Origin: Mastigias papua
Taxonomy: Eukaryota > Cnidaria > Scyphozoa > Rhizostomeae > Mastigiidae
Length of the DNA stretch: 64,000 nucleotides
Direction: 5' to 3'
Assembly: GCA_964019165.1 (NCBI GenBank)
Contig: OZ025281.1
Location: forward strand, 10,059,888-10,123,887
The notes beneath the pieces are model-generated. The model did not search any database, was not told the DNA's origin, and saw nothing but the letters and a program-made list of their open reading frames with translations. Position numbers and translations under genes: made by a program. This document shows, in pieces, positions 33,924-48,900 of the stretch. Every line of letters starts with the position of its first letter. Position 1 is the first letter of the stretch.

Positions 33924-36900
33924 ATGTCTGGGCACAGTGATCCTAGGCCACGTGGGCCTTCTGGTAAGTCATTTCTGGGCAGATCTTCTCTTGTTAAGGC
34001 AAAAGTTTTAAGGTTCTACATGTTCACTTATCTCTCTTGCACTGCCGCAGAGGTCTCTTTAATGCCGTCTTTGGTAATAGCATCTTATGGCAAAATCTGC
34101 AGGATGATAATTTAAGAGCGATTTTCGTTTGCTCTTTTATGAAAAATTAGATAATATTTGATTGGAGAGGTCTGCAAATGTCAAAGTTGTAAATAATAGT
34201 GGCATGTTATATACATGTAGAATGGTATTTCATCTTTACATTTCTTAACATGTATGTTTGAACATTTTTTTAAATAGTTGAGCTAAATCATGATATGAAA
34301 ACTAACTTTAGAGCATTCCATATAATCATTATTATTATTATCATTATCAGCTGTTCCTAGGTTGTTTCACACGGTTGTGTCAGCGGTCTTACATGATAAT
34401 TCGTGTGGAAAAATGCACTACGTTTTGAATTAAGAAATTGTCAATTAGCTCTCTTCAGATTGAACCTAAACTTGTAATCAACTCACAAGAGTTTCTTGTG
34501 TAAAACGATGACTCATATAAATACCTGGGACGCTATTTTAACTTCGACGCTGAAAGGAAAGACCATATAGACTTTATCTGCATTCTTCAAACCATACTTA
34601 AAACATTTGGCTCATTAAATATTAATTCTAGAAATAACTCGCCGTCGCAAGATCGATCCATTCTTTGAAAAATTTCTTAGCATCTCACAGTAACAGATTT
34701 AGGTACACATGTATACGTCAGAATTTAGGTAACATTGTCATGAAGTGTGTCCGTCCATGGTTAGACCTGTCTATCTCTGCAAGTAAAAGTTCTATTACTC
34801 CAATTCACAAATATTTTGGACAAGCTTTTCAGTAACCTTCATAAAATTTTTACAATGTCAGGCAAGATTACGTTCTATTTGGAAGTCATCCTGAGGTCAC
34901 CCAATAAGGAATATGTGGAAAAGTACCAACTATGGGGGGAAGTTGAAGGCGGCGATGAAAGGAGCTGGCCACTCTACCTCACTATACCGACAGCTCAGGA
35001 TAAGTGTCCGTCTAATAGGCACTCCCCCAACGTACGGAATAGCACACGGGACTCACTTTTTTACCGACTATGGGACAAAGAATCAATATGATAGGTACTC
35101 AAATACAAAATAGGTCTTGATATCCATTGGAGCTAACCACACCTATCGATTTCAGATTCAGCTCCCGTCATAAGTTTTCAATATATTTTTCTTCCTAGAG
35201 CACCCATTACTACGATCAGTTACACAATCAGTTTGAAAATTCAAGTCCAAAAGTATTTTACAAGTATCATTTTCAACGACATTTTCCGGTTCATAATTCC
35301 ACCACTCCCCACTTGCACGTGTCTCGCAATTCATGAATAATTCCTAGTGAATTCCTTTCCCAACTCAATCACGTCTAAGATTTGAAAGCGATTAATACTC
35401 TGATCAACTTTACTGCAATTATACTGCGTATACTATCAATTTGTGTCTTATCAATTACTTACTTTGCTCAGTTTTGCATTAATGGCTTGCTCCTGGGCAG
35501 TTAGATCGATCGTTTCTGCATCCTATGCAATGCCACTACCTTTTTAACCACCCTACCCTCCTCCCTTGTACATACGGCAGTCTATCTATTAGACTGGCCA
35601 TTTAATACTTTCTCTTTCACGCTTTCTTTTCGCTCCTTCTATTAGCACTTTTCGTATTCCTTCACTGTTTCCCTTGCTTCCTTATCTGAGCTTCGAACCA
35701 CACTTAAAAATCGCTCATTGCTTTCTTGTATGTAACTCTCTAGCCTGAAGTTTTGATATTTCTACAGAAGTTTCGATGCTGGAAAGCTATCTGCCACCTT
35801 CGTTTCTTAAAAGTTACAGTGGATCTAGGCTGCGTATGAGACGGAGTGGTGCTTCTTGTATTGTCAACAGCTATTGATTAAGTTTATCTAGCTCCGAATC
35901 TTCTTGTTTCTTCTGATCTAGAAAGAGAGCAGAATATTTGACAACTGATGCAACTTATGTACTAATTGCTTTGTTTTGTCCATTCAATTTTGTCTGTAAC
36001 TCTTTGTTGATGCTCTCTACTGTCTATCTTCTGATGTCTTTATAACATCTGACTGCTTAATACCAAGATACTTTTAGCTTTCAACATCTTTCAAGTTCCT
36101 TATCACATTGGCATCGGGCAGCGTACAACCATAGGACTCACAAATCATACGTCCTTTCATGAAAAGTGGCGCACATTTTTCGATTCCAAATTCCATCCCT
36201 ATGTCTGAACACTAACTTCCAACTCATTGTATCAACGACTGTATATACTTTTTGGACCTTGCATGCAGTTTTAAGTCGTCCATGTAAAGTACATGGTATG
36301 TTTCTACCCTATTTGAAGAAGGCTTCTACCCAGGGGCGGCTTTTCTGAGGATGCTTGTAAATGTTTATAAGTGTATATGGTATAAGTGTAAATAAGTGTA
36401 AGTGTAAATAGCAAATGTTTATAAGGCATCCCCTTGAAAAATTCTTCTGCTTATTCTTACTTGTCCAAATACTTCGTTTGCACATATCATTTCAACTCTC
36501 CATGAATTCGTCGTCGCCAACAGTAGACTTTGAACATTTTGACTTAAGAGCTGCTAAGCATTGCATCAATCTGGAATTAGGGGCCATATAATTCCCATGG
36601 AAAGGAAGGCATTTTGTGGGATGGTAATTACTCACAGCTATTCCATTGGGCCTGTCATTGCGGATAAGCATAGTTTTCTCCTTGGTCGCCAAGAGAAGTG
36701 CTTTGGCCTTCACGTAAACATCTTGTGCAAGTTAATGAGTGCTGTCAGTGAATGCTTTTGCACTTTTCACTATACTCTCTGTGTATTAATGTCCCGTTCA
36801 ATTTGAGATTTGATCTAGGGTGAGGAATCTTACCTAGCAGTTTGTGTTCTGTAAATACAGGTACTTTCAGATGTTAAATTTTGCTGTTCAAAAAGAAAAG

Positions 36901-39900
36901 TCAATCTTCTAATGAGAGGGTAATTTGATTCTTCATCATTTATCCTTTGTCATATCTCTTCCACTCATAAAAAGTATTTTCGCACCCATTCTCGCCGTTA
37001 TTTGCGCCGGGTATTTCTGAGAAAAAGCTATTTCTCTACGCCTCTGATAGTAATTTCTAACCATTACATTCACCACATTGGCCCATCATGCAGGCAGATG
37101 CCTCACTATTACAGGAATAATGTTCTACTATTGCATGATTGTCTGTAGGGATACTAAAGTTATTCGTGCAATTCCCTTGGACAATAGCATTGTGTTCAGA
37201 TTCACACATGCATGTGTTGTGTGGGACGCTCCAGTTGTAGATGTACAGCCTATGTTATGTAAGAAACAGGTTTTAGCTTTCTGAATGGCAAATCTTCTCC
37301 AAAAGATTGCGAAGATGATTTTTCTGCATGAGGCATGGTCAACATGTAAAGTAAATCTTTCATGGTCCACAAAAAATACCGCTTTCTACTCATATCTTCT
37401 TTCCCCACTTGATTTTCCAACGTAAACTTGATTTTCCAAAGTTTTATTATTTAAGTTTTGCAATGAAACAGACTTAATTGTCATTAGCATGTTATGTTTC
37501 ACTATCTAAAATGTTAGATTCATTACTCCTCAACGAATCAATTACTGATAACCTACTAACTTAGAAAATCACTATCAGGTTAATTCCAGAGAAAGTGGAC
37601 GGCCAAATCTACAATTAAGTTCAACACCCATTACCTTGAAAATAAGTTAACTATGACTGACTAATGCATACTTTTTGTCCATTCTCTCCCTTCTTCAGGA
37701 ATTCCTCGTATTTCCTTGGTTCGCAGACTTCCCTATATTTCCTCTGAAACTTTTTCCTTTTCCTGCCAATTTTCTGTATCTTTTCCATACTCTTCTGTCT
37801 ATACTAATGGCAGTAAAGTGTATTTTTATCCTTCTTTGCCAGAGCAATTTTTGCATAATTCAAAGTCTGTTCTAATACAAAGTGCAAAGAGCACGATGCT
37901 TTCTTCTATGATATTTTTGTACTTTTGTGTTCTCGTGATTATGATTACTTCCAAGAGACAAAGCAATCTGCTGGATGGAAGTCAGACTGTTTTTTGGGTT
38001 CCCACTCAAACTGCTTTGCATTGAAAAAGATTTTTCTCTAGCTGTTTGCTAGCATGGGTTATTGATAGTTGGCCATAGCTTGGTGACAATACAGTCACAA
38101 AGCCTGCTAATATGAAGATAATTAGGAGTGAAAATCTGTCCATTATTATAATAGCAAATTGGACGGAAATTATGCTTACCTACAGAATTGTAGGACTGTG
38201 TTACTTCTACTGTACAAATCTTCAGAGAGAAAGCTTTACCACTCTTAAGATTCATATTAAAGCTAACTTACAAGTACTTGAATATTGTTGTACAAAGATG
38301 CCTTAACACATACCGCGCATTTGAGTATATACACTGTTTGCTCCCCAAAGATGTAACATTCCATTTCTTATCTTTTATTTACCTCAAAACTCAGCTTTTC
38401 TTATTAAAGGATATCAAGTAAATGCACATTTTCACAAATTTTAACGTATGTAGGTTGATCAGTGGTAGGACAGATCGTGAAATTGGACACTTTTTATCAC
38501 CCAATGCTATTAGGCTTTGAAACATACCCTAAATTACTGAAATTCATGCTTGTATTAACATCGGATAATTTTAGCTTCAGCAGAAAATGCAATTTCAACA
38601 GTAGCCTACAGTTGTCAAAAAAGACCTTGCAGGGTATGGATTCGGATGAATAAAACAATTTTCCTACAAAGGGTACTGTTACTCCCCCCACTAAAAGCCA
38701 GGAGGGTCGTTCGTTCCCCATTTTACCCTGTGCCTGCATACATTTAGTTATTTTTTGTTGTGCGGTTGCAAAATACCAGGGTTACTACCTGCGGCTGGCC
38801 AGTCAATCTCAAACAATGTTTTGTTTACATCAGTGTCACAAGGCTCCTTTGTTCCAAACATACGTGTGTTTGATGTAGGCCAGCTTACCTTGACTGAAAA
38901 CCGCGCTTTTGGTAATCCAGAAGGAGCTCCGCGCCTACAAAAATTGAAAAGAAATCTCAGGAAAACATGTAAATACAATCGGTGTTTATTATTAATGTAT
39001 GGTTTTCCTTAAAAATCAGAGCATTTCAACTACATTCTCAAGAGAACTGACACTTTCCAACAAGGGCCCCGCAGATGATTTCGCCCCACGGCTCCACGAT
39101 CCCTAAAACCACCACTGCCGAAAACACTTTGTGGTAAGTGAGAAAACTGCCAGTAAGTGGTGCAAAGATATGACAAATTCAGTATACTTGCTTCACATGG
39201 AGCCAGACAGCATAGACTATAAGAAATTCTGTCTAAGATTAAGTAAGTTCGGGTACATGGAGATGAACTCCACACGACAGTTTTGAATTACCCAGAAGGT
39301 TTCGAAGGAAGACTCACAGATCTTAAAATAGTCCGATTAACAATACCATAGAAGTCTCTTAATATATAATAATTTCTTTAGTAGATGGGGATTTTTCACC
39401 TTTGCATCGATTTAAGTTCTGTAAGCGATTTCGATTCTTCTTTCGTAATTCTTCTTCTTGATTTTTTCCCATTTCAGTCCTTCGTTTCTTTTTGATTCTG
39501 TTCTCTTCTCCTGATGCCCCTTTTCGACAATACTACTTAATCACATAGCACACCCATGAAAGTACTCAACAAATTACCGGGAGACCAAGGGTCATAGGCT
39601 AAAGACACCCCCTTAGCAACCTCAGATGTCCCAACATAGATCAGAGATGGTCAAACCGCGACTCTTTGGCATTTACTCTAAGGCTCCGGCACATTTTAAC
39701 CTATTAAATAGATCTGAACTAATAGCTGAAAATACATAGAACCAACGTTACTGGACATGACGAAATGAGGACAAAAATAAAATTAGTACTCTAACACTAT
39801 TGACGTGCTAGTTGAATCTGTTTGTCGATACGAAGATGAAAACGGATACATCCGACATGGTAGCATTGACGAGCTGAGTTCGACGAAGAACTGTTAGGTT

Positions 39901-42900
39901 AGGAGAATCTGTTTTGCATAAAACTAGATTTGCAAGTGTTGAGCCGTTGATTCATCTTTAAAGACAGGCATTTTGCTGTTGTGAAGACGAGTTGTTTTTT
40001 GACTGACGTGTGCAAAAATCCTTACGGAGCTTCAAGGTCGTAAGCTTTACTTGTTCCTATGATCTTCTGCATTTTTGTACCGAGATGAACTCAAACGTTA
40101 GATCACATGAAATGCAGTGATATAAAAACCTTTTGCTGCTCTCAGACATCAGCATCCTAATATATGCGGCTTTCATCTTCGAGGGGCTTGGCCTCCCCTG
40201 GCAAAGATGTTAAAATTACAACATAGCTGCTTGAAAACTGACTCTGAATATGCAAAGAGCAATCTATTAAAAATTCCTTGTAATGCACATATGATTACTG
40301 CACGTCTGAATGTTTTTCATTCAGAACTTTTTTCATCTATAGATTGATTGTAGCTTTAACACTAATGTATGCCATGTGGAGAGGAATAAAATATTTCTCA
40401 TCTTTTGGGATAACCTTAAAGGTATCATAGGTGCTCAAGAAATAACCACCGATGATGTCATAACACAGTGAATTCTGTAGCAGTATGACTTCTGTGCCAA
40501 AGCATGGACTTCAAGACTGAACGATGCTAATCGAACAAGCTTATGGAACATAAATTCCGCGTAATCAATATAAGTCATTTAAGTTTTTAGTGTGTGCTGC
40601 TAAAAGAATTGTAATTTGCACTTAACGAATCAATGAATCAATTACTTCTACTTATTACTGGAATGAAATACGTTTTGCACAACTTGGACTTTCTTTGGCA
40701 ACTCCCCATTTATTAGATTGTTAAGAGAGACATCAAACCAATTTTATTAAGACAGCGTTCCAATAAGCCCCTATTAGTATTTAGTAGTTAACTTGATGAC
40801 CATAATGCCGAAAAAACTGTCTCACAAACAACTCTCCCAGGCTTCATGTACACGAAAGTGAATCAAGTTGGAATGGATTAGTTGTCATTTCGATTGGAGA
40901 AAAAAAGCTCCGGTGCGGAATCAAGGACACAATCCCAATGTGTTTAGACACCAAGCATATGCGTATGGGTCTGTTCTCACATACAGTGGGTTGGTCAGGA
41001 TCATATCTTGGGGGAGGGGCAGAAGAGCGAACGAAGGAAGGGAAGAAAGGTGAATTTCGTAGTGATAGCGCCAGACGGTGAGATGAGGGGGGAAGGTTGG
41101 GATCCAGGGATGAATCCGAAGGGAAAACGTTTTGATGAAACCCTATACGTCTTATGGAAACGCCCTTATACAATATAGCGATACGTCTTTTTACGGTAGA
41201 AAACGGAAGATGACATCTTTGAAACTTCAATTAAGCTTATTCTGGATATCACGATATCTCGATACATTTTTATCACATCTTCAAGATTCCGGCACTGGGT
41301 TCCTCTGAGTTGCCCCAAGGAAAAAATTAGGACTTCGCTCTTCGTTGGAGCCAATAAACAAACATTGAAGAACGCCTCTGCTTGATAAACCACCCTACAT
41401 GACAGAGAGAAGTGTGGAAAACCTGATAAGGTGATTGGATGAGCTTTATTTGGGCACAGAAGAGGGCTAGGCAGAGGGGTCACTTCATTATATGGTATCC
41501 TGACACCTTCTTCCTGCAAAAAATCTTGCGTGCGAATGTACGATAACGTGGTTAAATGAATAGACAGAAACTTTATATGCTTCAGATATTTAGCTTTGGA
41601 GAAATTCCTCGTTGACAGGGGTGCCGAAAGCAATTTTGAATAAGGGGAGTAAGCTCCCAAACAGGGCACTTTGAAAAATGAGACTTCCCAAAACACCGCT
41701 ACAGCAGGTTATGGAGCAGTTATTATCCATGGGGAGACCGGGGTGGACGGAAATATGCCGGAGTTTGAAATTTTTATGGATGTTGGCACTGGGGTATCAA
41801 ATATATACAACAACTTTCAAGCTGCGGTATGAAATAGAACTTTAAGATTATCTAATAAACTTCCAAACTAGTATATTTGCAAAAATAAAATGTGGCAGGT
41901 ACATGGAGAATATCCAACTATTGTTGAAGTATGTAACATTTTTAAAGTTGGAAGACCCCTTAAAAGTGTGTGTGCAGTTTTGTCCAAATTATCTCTTAAT
42001 GGTATCATGATAGTTAATGACATATGTCATTATTTTGTTCGTGAGAGAGTTTTCCGTGAAGAAATTAAAGTCGTATACTGTGTCAGAGATTCCATGGTTG
42101 CAGATATAATGACCAAAGGACTTTCAAAGAGTTCTTTCGAGAAACTAAGCAGGAGTTGGCATTCAGAATATTGAATGATGCAAGAGAGCTTAAAAAATTA
42201 TTCCACTGTTATGTTTGTTTCATATAATCATTTTGTAAACTGTTAGTATACTAATCAAGTGCGAGCATTAGAGGAATGATAATGTCTGCTAACATTTAGC
42301 TCACATGATCCCTGTTTCTATCGATTTCTGTTGTTCCATGTGAGATTGTTAGTCAGTCTGTTATGTTGCAAGTTCGAACTAAAAGGTTATTTTTATTGCC
42401 TATAATTCTAACAAAATGCACTGTAAGATCATTGTCAGGTATGTAGGCTACAGATAGAAATCGGTTTTATCTGGCTGTGCTAATCGACCCTGATATTGAG
42501 AGAAACCGATGTAAAACATACAAGAAAGACACTTAACTTTGATTAAATTTAATCATTGATAAGTACAGGTCCATCTCTGCACCATCGACGCAGTCCAATA
42601 TCCACTCGCAGCAGCCTTGAAACTCCCAACATTACAGTACAGAGACTATATTGAAACTTTGCTCTTAAATCGAATTTAAGTGACTACAGTGATTGCTCCA
42701 TTAGCTTGCAGCTGAAAATATGTCCGCCGATACCGAGTGGTCCCTCTGAATGCAAGCTACTTATTTCAAGATATGTTTCCTCTATGATTAGGTACAGGTG
42801 CTTTTTAAAGCAAACAAATTTGTTGTACTTCAGACGCTCACTAAGCTTTACAATCACTGCCAAACGTCTTGGAACACTTGCATTACTTTTTGACTCGTAG

Positions 42901-45900
42901 AGCAAACTCCCCCTCTCCCCCTCAGAACAATGTTGAATTAATCAGGGGATACTCACAGCAGACACGTCAATTTGCTCTCAAATAGCACTCTAGCAACTAA
43001 GCTTTTACCTCAACATTGTTTTGAGGGGGGAGAGGATCAGCAACTGTCAAATTTAAACGGAAATTCACTATTGTCAAATAAACTTCGTTGTTCAATAGGT
43101 GTTCCAATGACTTTTGGAAGTGATTGTATCTGCCTATGCGCACAGAAGTAATATGTGAGACTGAAATAACAGAAAACAACATTTTTGTATTCATGCTTTT
43201 TCAGGCACCATACTTTCTGTCAATGGGGGGAGGGGCCGCCACACCACTGCTCACATACTATTCAACATCGCAACAATGCAGGAATGAAGTGTGCTCCTAT
43301 AGAATAGAATCCAGTTATTCTAGATTACCTATAGAAGCACGTTTCTGTCTGTTCTCCACCAGTCCATTAGTACACTTACAGTTTTATTAACTAGGTCTCT
43401 TTTCCGAATCTTCAATTTCACTTACAGGTAACTCTTCAGAGTCAAATGTCGCCCCAATAGTAGCTGGTACTGGAAGCGTTATCGGTGGCGTTGGTGTGTA
43501 TTTAGCATTTGGAGCTGCCCTGCCTGCACTTGGAGTTGCTGCTGTGCCTCTAGGTATGAAATATAAAGGATTTACATCAAACTGCCATAACCTGGTATAT
43601 CTAAATGATTCATCAAATTGACTTCTTCATTTCAATACATTTATTCTTATCATCTATGGTCATTTTTAACATTTCAATTAATATTGCACACTAAGTAATT
43701 TAATATTTCCACTCATTCTTGTAGATCATTCGTGATGTCATATTTTTAACCGTTGCTATCTATTATATTTCTACATTAGTTGGAATGACAGCTTAATTAT
43801 GAAGCTAATGATGAGAGCTTTGACGATTAGCATTGTAAAATAAGTCAATAGAACTGCCAGGTCACATGATAATATCTTTCATACCAAATCGACACTACCG
43901 TTGAGTTAGACCAAACCATTATAGAAACTACTGTTTACAAAGTAGACAAACCATAATAGACAATACCTTTGAATAAACCTTGTTATAAAAATATCCAAAT
44001 TACAGTCAAATTCGCGTAAGTCCTAAATGTCTTATATGTTGGAGTCGCATATGTCAGATCTTTTACAAGTAGGGCAAATTTGTGCGGCCCCGATCCGCCT
44101 GCAACAAATCCTATACTTTCTATGAGGAAGTCAGATTTTATAAGTCGGATATTTGCGTAAGTCGAAGCATTTTCATCTTATACATCATCGTGCAAGTCGG
44201 ATTGTGATTTTGATGTCAATAGAGCTGAGGAAAATATGCAGAATGGTCCATGTTATATCTCCAATATCAACTTGAGTCTGGTTGTAAATAGGAATAACAT
44301 ATTTCCGAAGCCGAAAGTATAATCAAGCATCTGATATCAAAGTACTGTGTTTCTCAATACAATAAAATTAGATGAAACGTGAAGAAATACGGGGTTAGAA
44401 GCTTAGAGAAATGTTAAAATGCTGAACCAGCTAACTAAAAGATAGACTTGGAAGCGGGTGCTTGCTGAATCTAGCATTCTGAAACAACTATTATTGCAAG
44501 CATTTCTTCATTGATCTGAGCTGTTTTATGTGCTTAAAAATTTGCGAATTTTTATTTGTAACTAGATTCTTATGCACTCGAGTTGAGAAGTATCGGCTAG
44601 TTTCACCAACATACACAGACTTACATTCAACACATGTAAATTTATAAACAATATTTCAGCGGAACGATCTGGGCACAGATTCCTTAACGTTCAATAAGCT
44701 TGTAATTTTAAAAGAACATAATACTGGTTTAATTTTAAGATCTTTACAATACCGTTTGACTAATGTACATTACTTATTTTACGTTGTACTAAATGGGACA
44801 AAACAAAATATGGTAGCTGAAAATGAAAAATGCAAATGTCATTAGATGATGTAGAATCCACTGAAAGATTCGTGTTAATAGCCTTATTTATTATACCTTC
44901 AGAGAACTGATTCTTTTTGAAAATATAAGAGAGTTTCTTCAAATCGTCATTGAAACCAAGTATGACAGTACTAATTTTGTAGGCTCTATCCGATAGAGCA
45001 TGGGTAAGGCAAAGCTTTTATGACAATGAAGTGAAATTGAAAAAATCTGTAAGCAACCCAGTAAAAGTTGATTTTTGATAAACCGATGTCATAAGGAAGG
45101 AAGGATTTTTATTGTTAATGTAAACATCAAGAAATGCCACTGCCTTGATCATTTCCTTTTCCATAGTGAGCTTAATATTAGGGTGATGTGAATTAAGAAA
45201 TTCCAAGAATAGTTAAGCCTCATACTCATTGTTGAAAAGAAAAAACTTATCATCAATATATCGTCGATAACAGTGTATAGAAAGACCTTGATAGTTATTG
45301 AGTCATAAAATTTCATGATGTACTAAGAAAATATTAGCAAGAACAGGAGCCAGTGGAGAGCCCATAGCAACACCATCTATTTGATCATACATTTTACCGA
45401 TGAAAAAACATGGGTTTCAGACGTAACAATTGAAAATAGTTTAGTAAGGTCAGCCTTGGAAAGTTTGAGATTAATGCATCTATCTAGAATGTATGAAACT
45501 GCAAGATCAATACACTCTTTAAGAGGACTATCAGTGAACAGACTTACCATATCAAAAGAGGCCATAAATTTGTTAGAAGTATTAATGTCACACAGTTCTT
45601 GGGCGAAATAGAAAGTATTAGAAATTGCGTATGTACTAGGTAGATGAGATTGAAGAAATTCACAAAGCTAGTTTGCTAACTGATAATTACATGAGCTAAC
45701 AGAGGACGCAATCGGTTGAAAAGGAGGTATTATATTAGGCGACATAATCTGATGAATTTTAGGTAAGCCACAAATACACTCTCGCTGTGAACTGGATGGA
45801 AAAATTCTGCTGTAAATATCCTTAGTAATTTTACACTTCTTTCGAGGTACCTAAGAAAACGTTGCAAGTTACTTTCTCTACTTACATCTGTATCTATTTT

Positions 45901-48900
45901 TCATCTATATGTGTGAACAGTCCGCTGGTAATACAGAATTTCAGTACAGCTCGAAGAAGCTTGCACATTCTTTAAGCACAACAGGTGAACTGACATACCG
46001 TAAAATCCCGAACATATGTACCAGGCTTGTAAAGGTTCATAAGCACTCTGTGGTTGGCATATATTGGGGGCTTATATTCCGAACGACTTTTGGGGTAAAA
46101 GGTGGTTTGTGTATACCAAAAATTTCAGCGAAAAACTTCAAAATTGAACAAAAATAACTATAAAGGCGTTATGAGCAATTACAAAGACGTTTGGATCCGA
46201 GGAAGAGGATTACAAATACCATGCATATAGAAGCTAAATGGGATGAAAAAGGACAAACTTGATGAGCGCAAAATTTTCGTGAAAAAATAAGACTTTCAGA
46301 GCACAAGAGAACATCGTTTTACTTATGCTCCCTCACAAAACAATTTTTCCCATTAAATCCTAAATATAAACACTGCACCCAAATGTGAGTCCTGGCCTTA
46401 CATTGAGCGGGTTCATATTCGGACGGATGCTTCGGTTGGTATACAAGTAGACTTTCAAACGAGTGAATTTTCTATAATATCCTCTATCAAGTATGGCAGT
46501 TATATATCCTGCAATCTTTCCCAGCGATCGTGATCTTTTCGATTGCCTGGATCGTTTGTGGATGTTTTGCACAATCAATTACATCATGGAGGTCATTGCA
46601 GTTTGGAAAATCATAGTTATCATTTGGAACATAAGCTAAGACTTTCGTAACCTTCGATATCAACCTTAGACCTATTTCCCAGTGATCAATCTACTAAGCT
46701 TTAATGTTTGTTGTATCTGGTGCCATCTTCTGGCACCAAGGTCAACATAGCTATTAACGATACAAAAAGCCTTCCACAGTTTCTCGATGCTTCAGAACAA
46801 TTGATAGAGTGAATTAAGTAATCTAGGTACAACAGCTCTATTTTAAAGTCATTTTGAGGAATCCACTCTGCGATCCCTCAGAAAAGTTGTTCTTGGAGTT
46901 TGCCTTCTATGACCCCCGCACATCTGGTGTGATGGGAAATATGAGTTACAACAGTAAAAGGATAAAAAACGGTCGTCCTCGAAGCTTCGTTTTCGAACAT
47001 AAGCGCCCAGCAGATAAGACAGTTTCTAATAATCTCTTTCAATCAACTGTTTCCTGAGCCGTATTCTAAGAATTTGCAATTTTCAGCCACTTCGAACATT
47101 ACTATTAACGGTACTTATTCTCTTTTGATTCAGGTGGATATGCAGTTTACAGATATTTTCGTAAAGGTAATACCACACATTGAATTGTTTCTATAATGGA
47201 ATAATAGCACTTTCTCAAATTTTCACAATAGAAGAAATGAGTAACCTGGGGTAGTTTTATAGTTAATTAGATTGTACTAGACATCTTTTGCGGATGTACA
47301 TTCATATTTACAGTTCTCAATAAGCGTACATGACTCTTATTTACACTCAGGTCATAGGAACATTACTAGCAAATCATCCGAGCATCATTTACTAATAACG
47401 TTTGGGGTGCTGATTCCGAAAATCAATGTTATCTTACACAAGCGTTATGAAAATGAAAACTTGTTGCATCAAAAGTGAAATAATGATAAAAGGCCTAAAT
47501 AACACCAAAGAAAATATCTCTGCAGAATGAAACCTACCTACTTGATCCTCTACGGAAATGTTCCCCATAAGCAATTAGTTTTGATATATAATTCCACCTC
47601 TGGATTCAGCATATTGCTTTCCACTAAGTACAGTTCATCTCAGTTCTCAACTATTCTGGATCTAGTTATCAGCGGTTCAAATCATTCTACCGTATTGCCT
47701 TGCCTCGGAGTGTAATAGCGCCTCGTTCCAGTTCGGCAATCTTGTCGCAGTACAGAATACCACTCACTTATATAAACGCAGTCCATACCACTAACCACTG
47801 ACGGACAACTCTGGCGACGATGGGGCTTGTTACCCCAATAAGGAGTACTTAGATTCTACACATTTTTCTCCTGGCTACTATATTTAGGCATAGCCCTCGA
47901 TTCATATAAGCATAAACAGCATACAGGTGGAGAGAAAGCATTGAAAATATTCCTGCTTTGTTGTTATACTTGTTGGAAATGATAATGTATAGACAACATC
48001 TTGAAAAGATACAGCTATGGGCGTGGCAATGGGAAATGCAGTTCAACACAGATAAGTCCAAAGAAGTGATATTCTCTGCTAAACGGATCAAACCCGGTCA
48101 TCCTCCTCTAAAATTGGATGATGATATAATTTCTCAAATATCGGAATACAAGCATCTTGGTATGGTATTAGACTCGAAGTTAGATTTCAAAAGTCATTTA
48201 AGAGAAGCAATTGGCAAAGCAAGGAGTGACATTGGAATGATGAAGCATCTGTCGAGATATGTCTCCAGAGATGTTCTAATCCAAATTTAAAAACTTTATG
48301 TTTGACCTCACCTTGACTATGGTGATATAATTTACAACAAATACAATCCTAGTGGGCGCCTTGATTTCACGAACAAGCTTGAACAAACTCAATATGCAAC
48401 TGCTTTGGCTGCTACCGGTGCTTGGAAAGGTACAAGTAGAGACAAACTTTACAAAGAGCTCGATTGGGAAACTCTGTATGATAGGAGATGGTTCAGAAGG
48501 TTGTGTGAGTTTTTGAAACTAAGAAAACTTGAATATCCGTACTTCCTGTTTGTTGAGATACCACCTGTCAGGCCTGTGTTACGTAACTTGAGACACTTGC
48601 GCACATATGCCCAAAGTGCACGCAGAACTGCGCGTTTTTCAAAGACATATTTTTACAATACACTATTTGAATGGAACTCCCTTAATGAAGAACTGAGAAA
48701 TTCTTCGACGCTTACAGAGTTTAAGCGTAAGTTAACTGTGCGTAAAAGGCCAGAGGGAAATCCTATTTATGGCATTGCTAAGTTGCAGGGAATTCGATTA
48801 TTAACTAAATGTCTTCTCGAATTTAGCTCCCTTAACGAACCCAAATTTCGTAAAACTCGTAAAGAGGAAGACATTCGTAAGTAAGGCACAGGCAAAGTAA

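Noticed and set aside
34816..35091. 91-codon open frame
   Set aside because: It reads a different frame through the non-LTR RT remnant at 34450-35200 and is a shadow of it.
37675..38024. Two overlapping plus-strand frames with hydrophobic stretches
   Set aside because: Hydrophobicity follows from T-rich composition; no conserved counterpart was found in copy A.
41166..41696. 176-codon minus-strand open frame
   Set aside because: Long for this composition, but the peptide has no recognisable motif, part of it overlaps a repeat-like block shared with 32640-32705, and the copy A counterpart does not preserve it.
47527..47715. Non-LTR endonuclease domain fragment
   Set aside because: Only a [13 protein letters not shown] motif is suggestive; too short to support.
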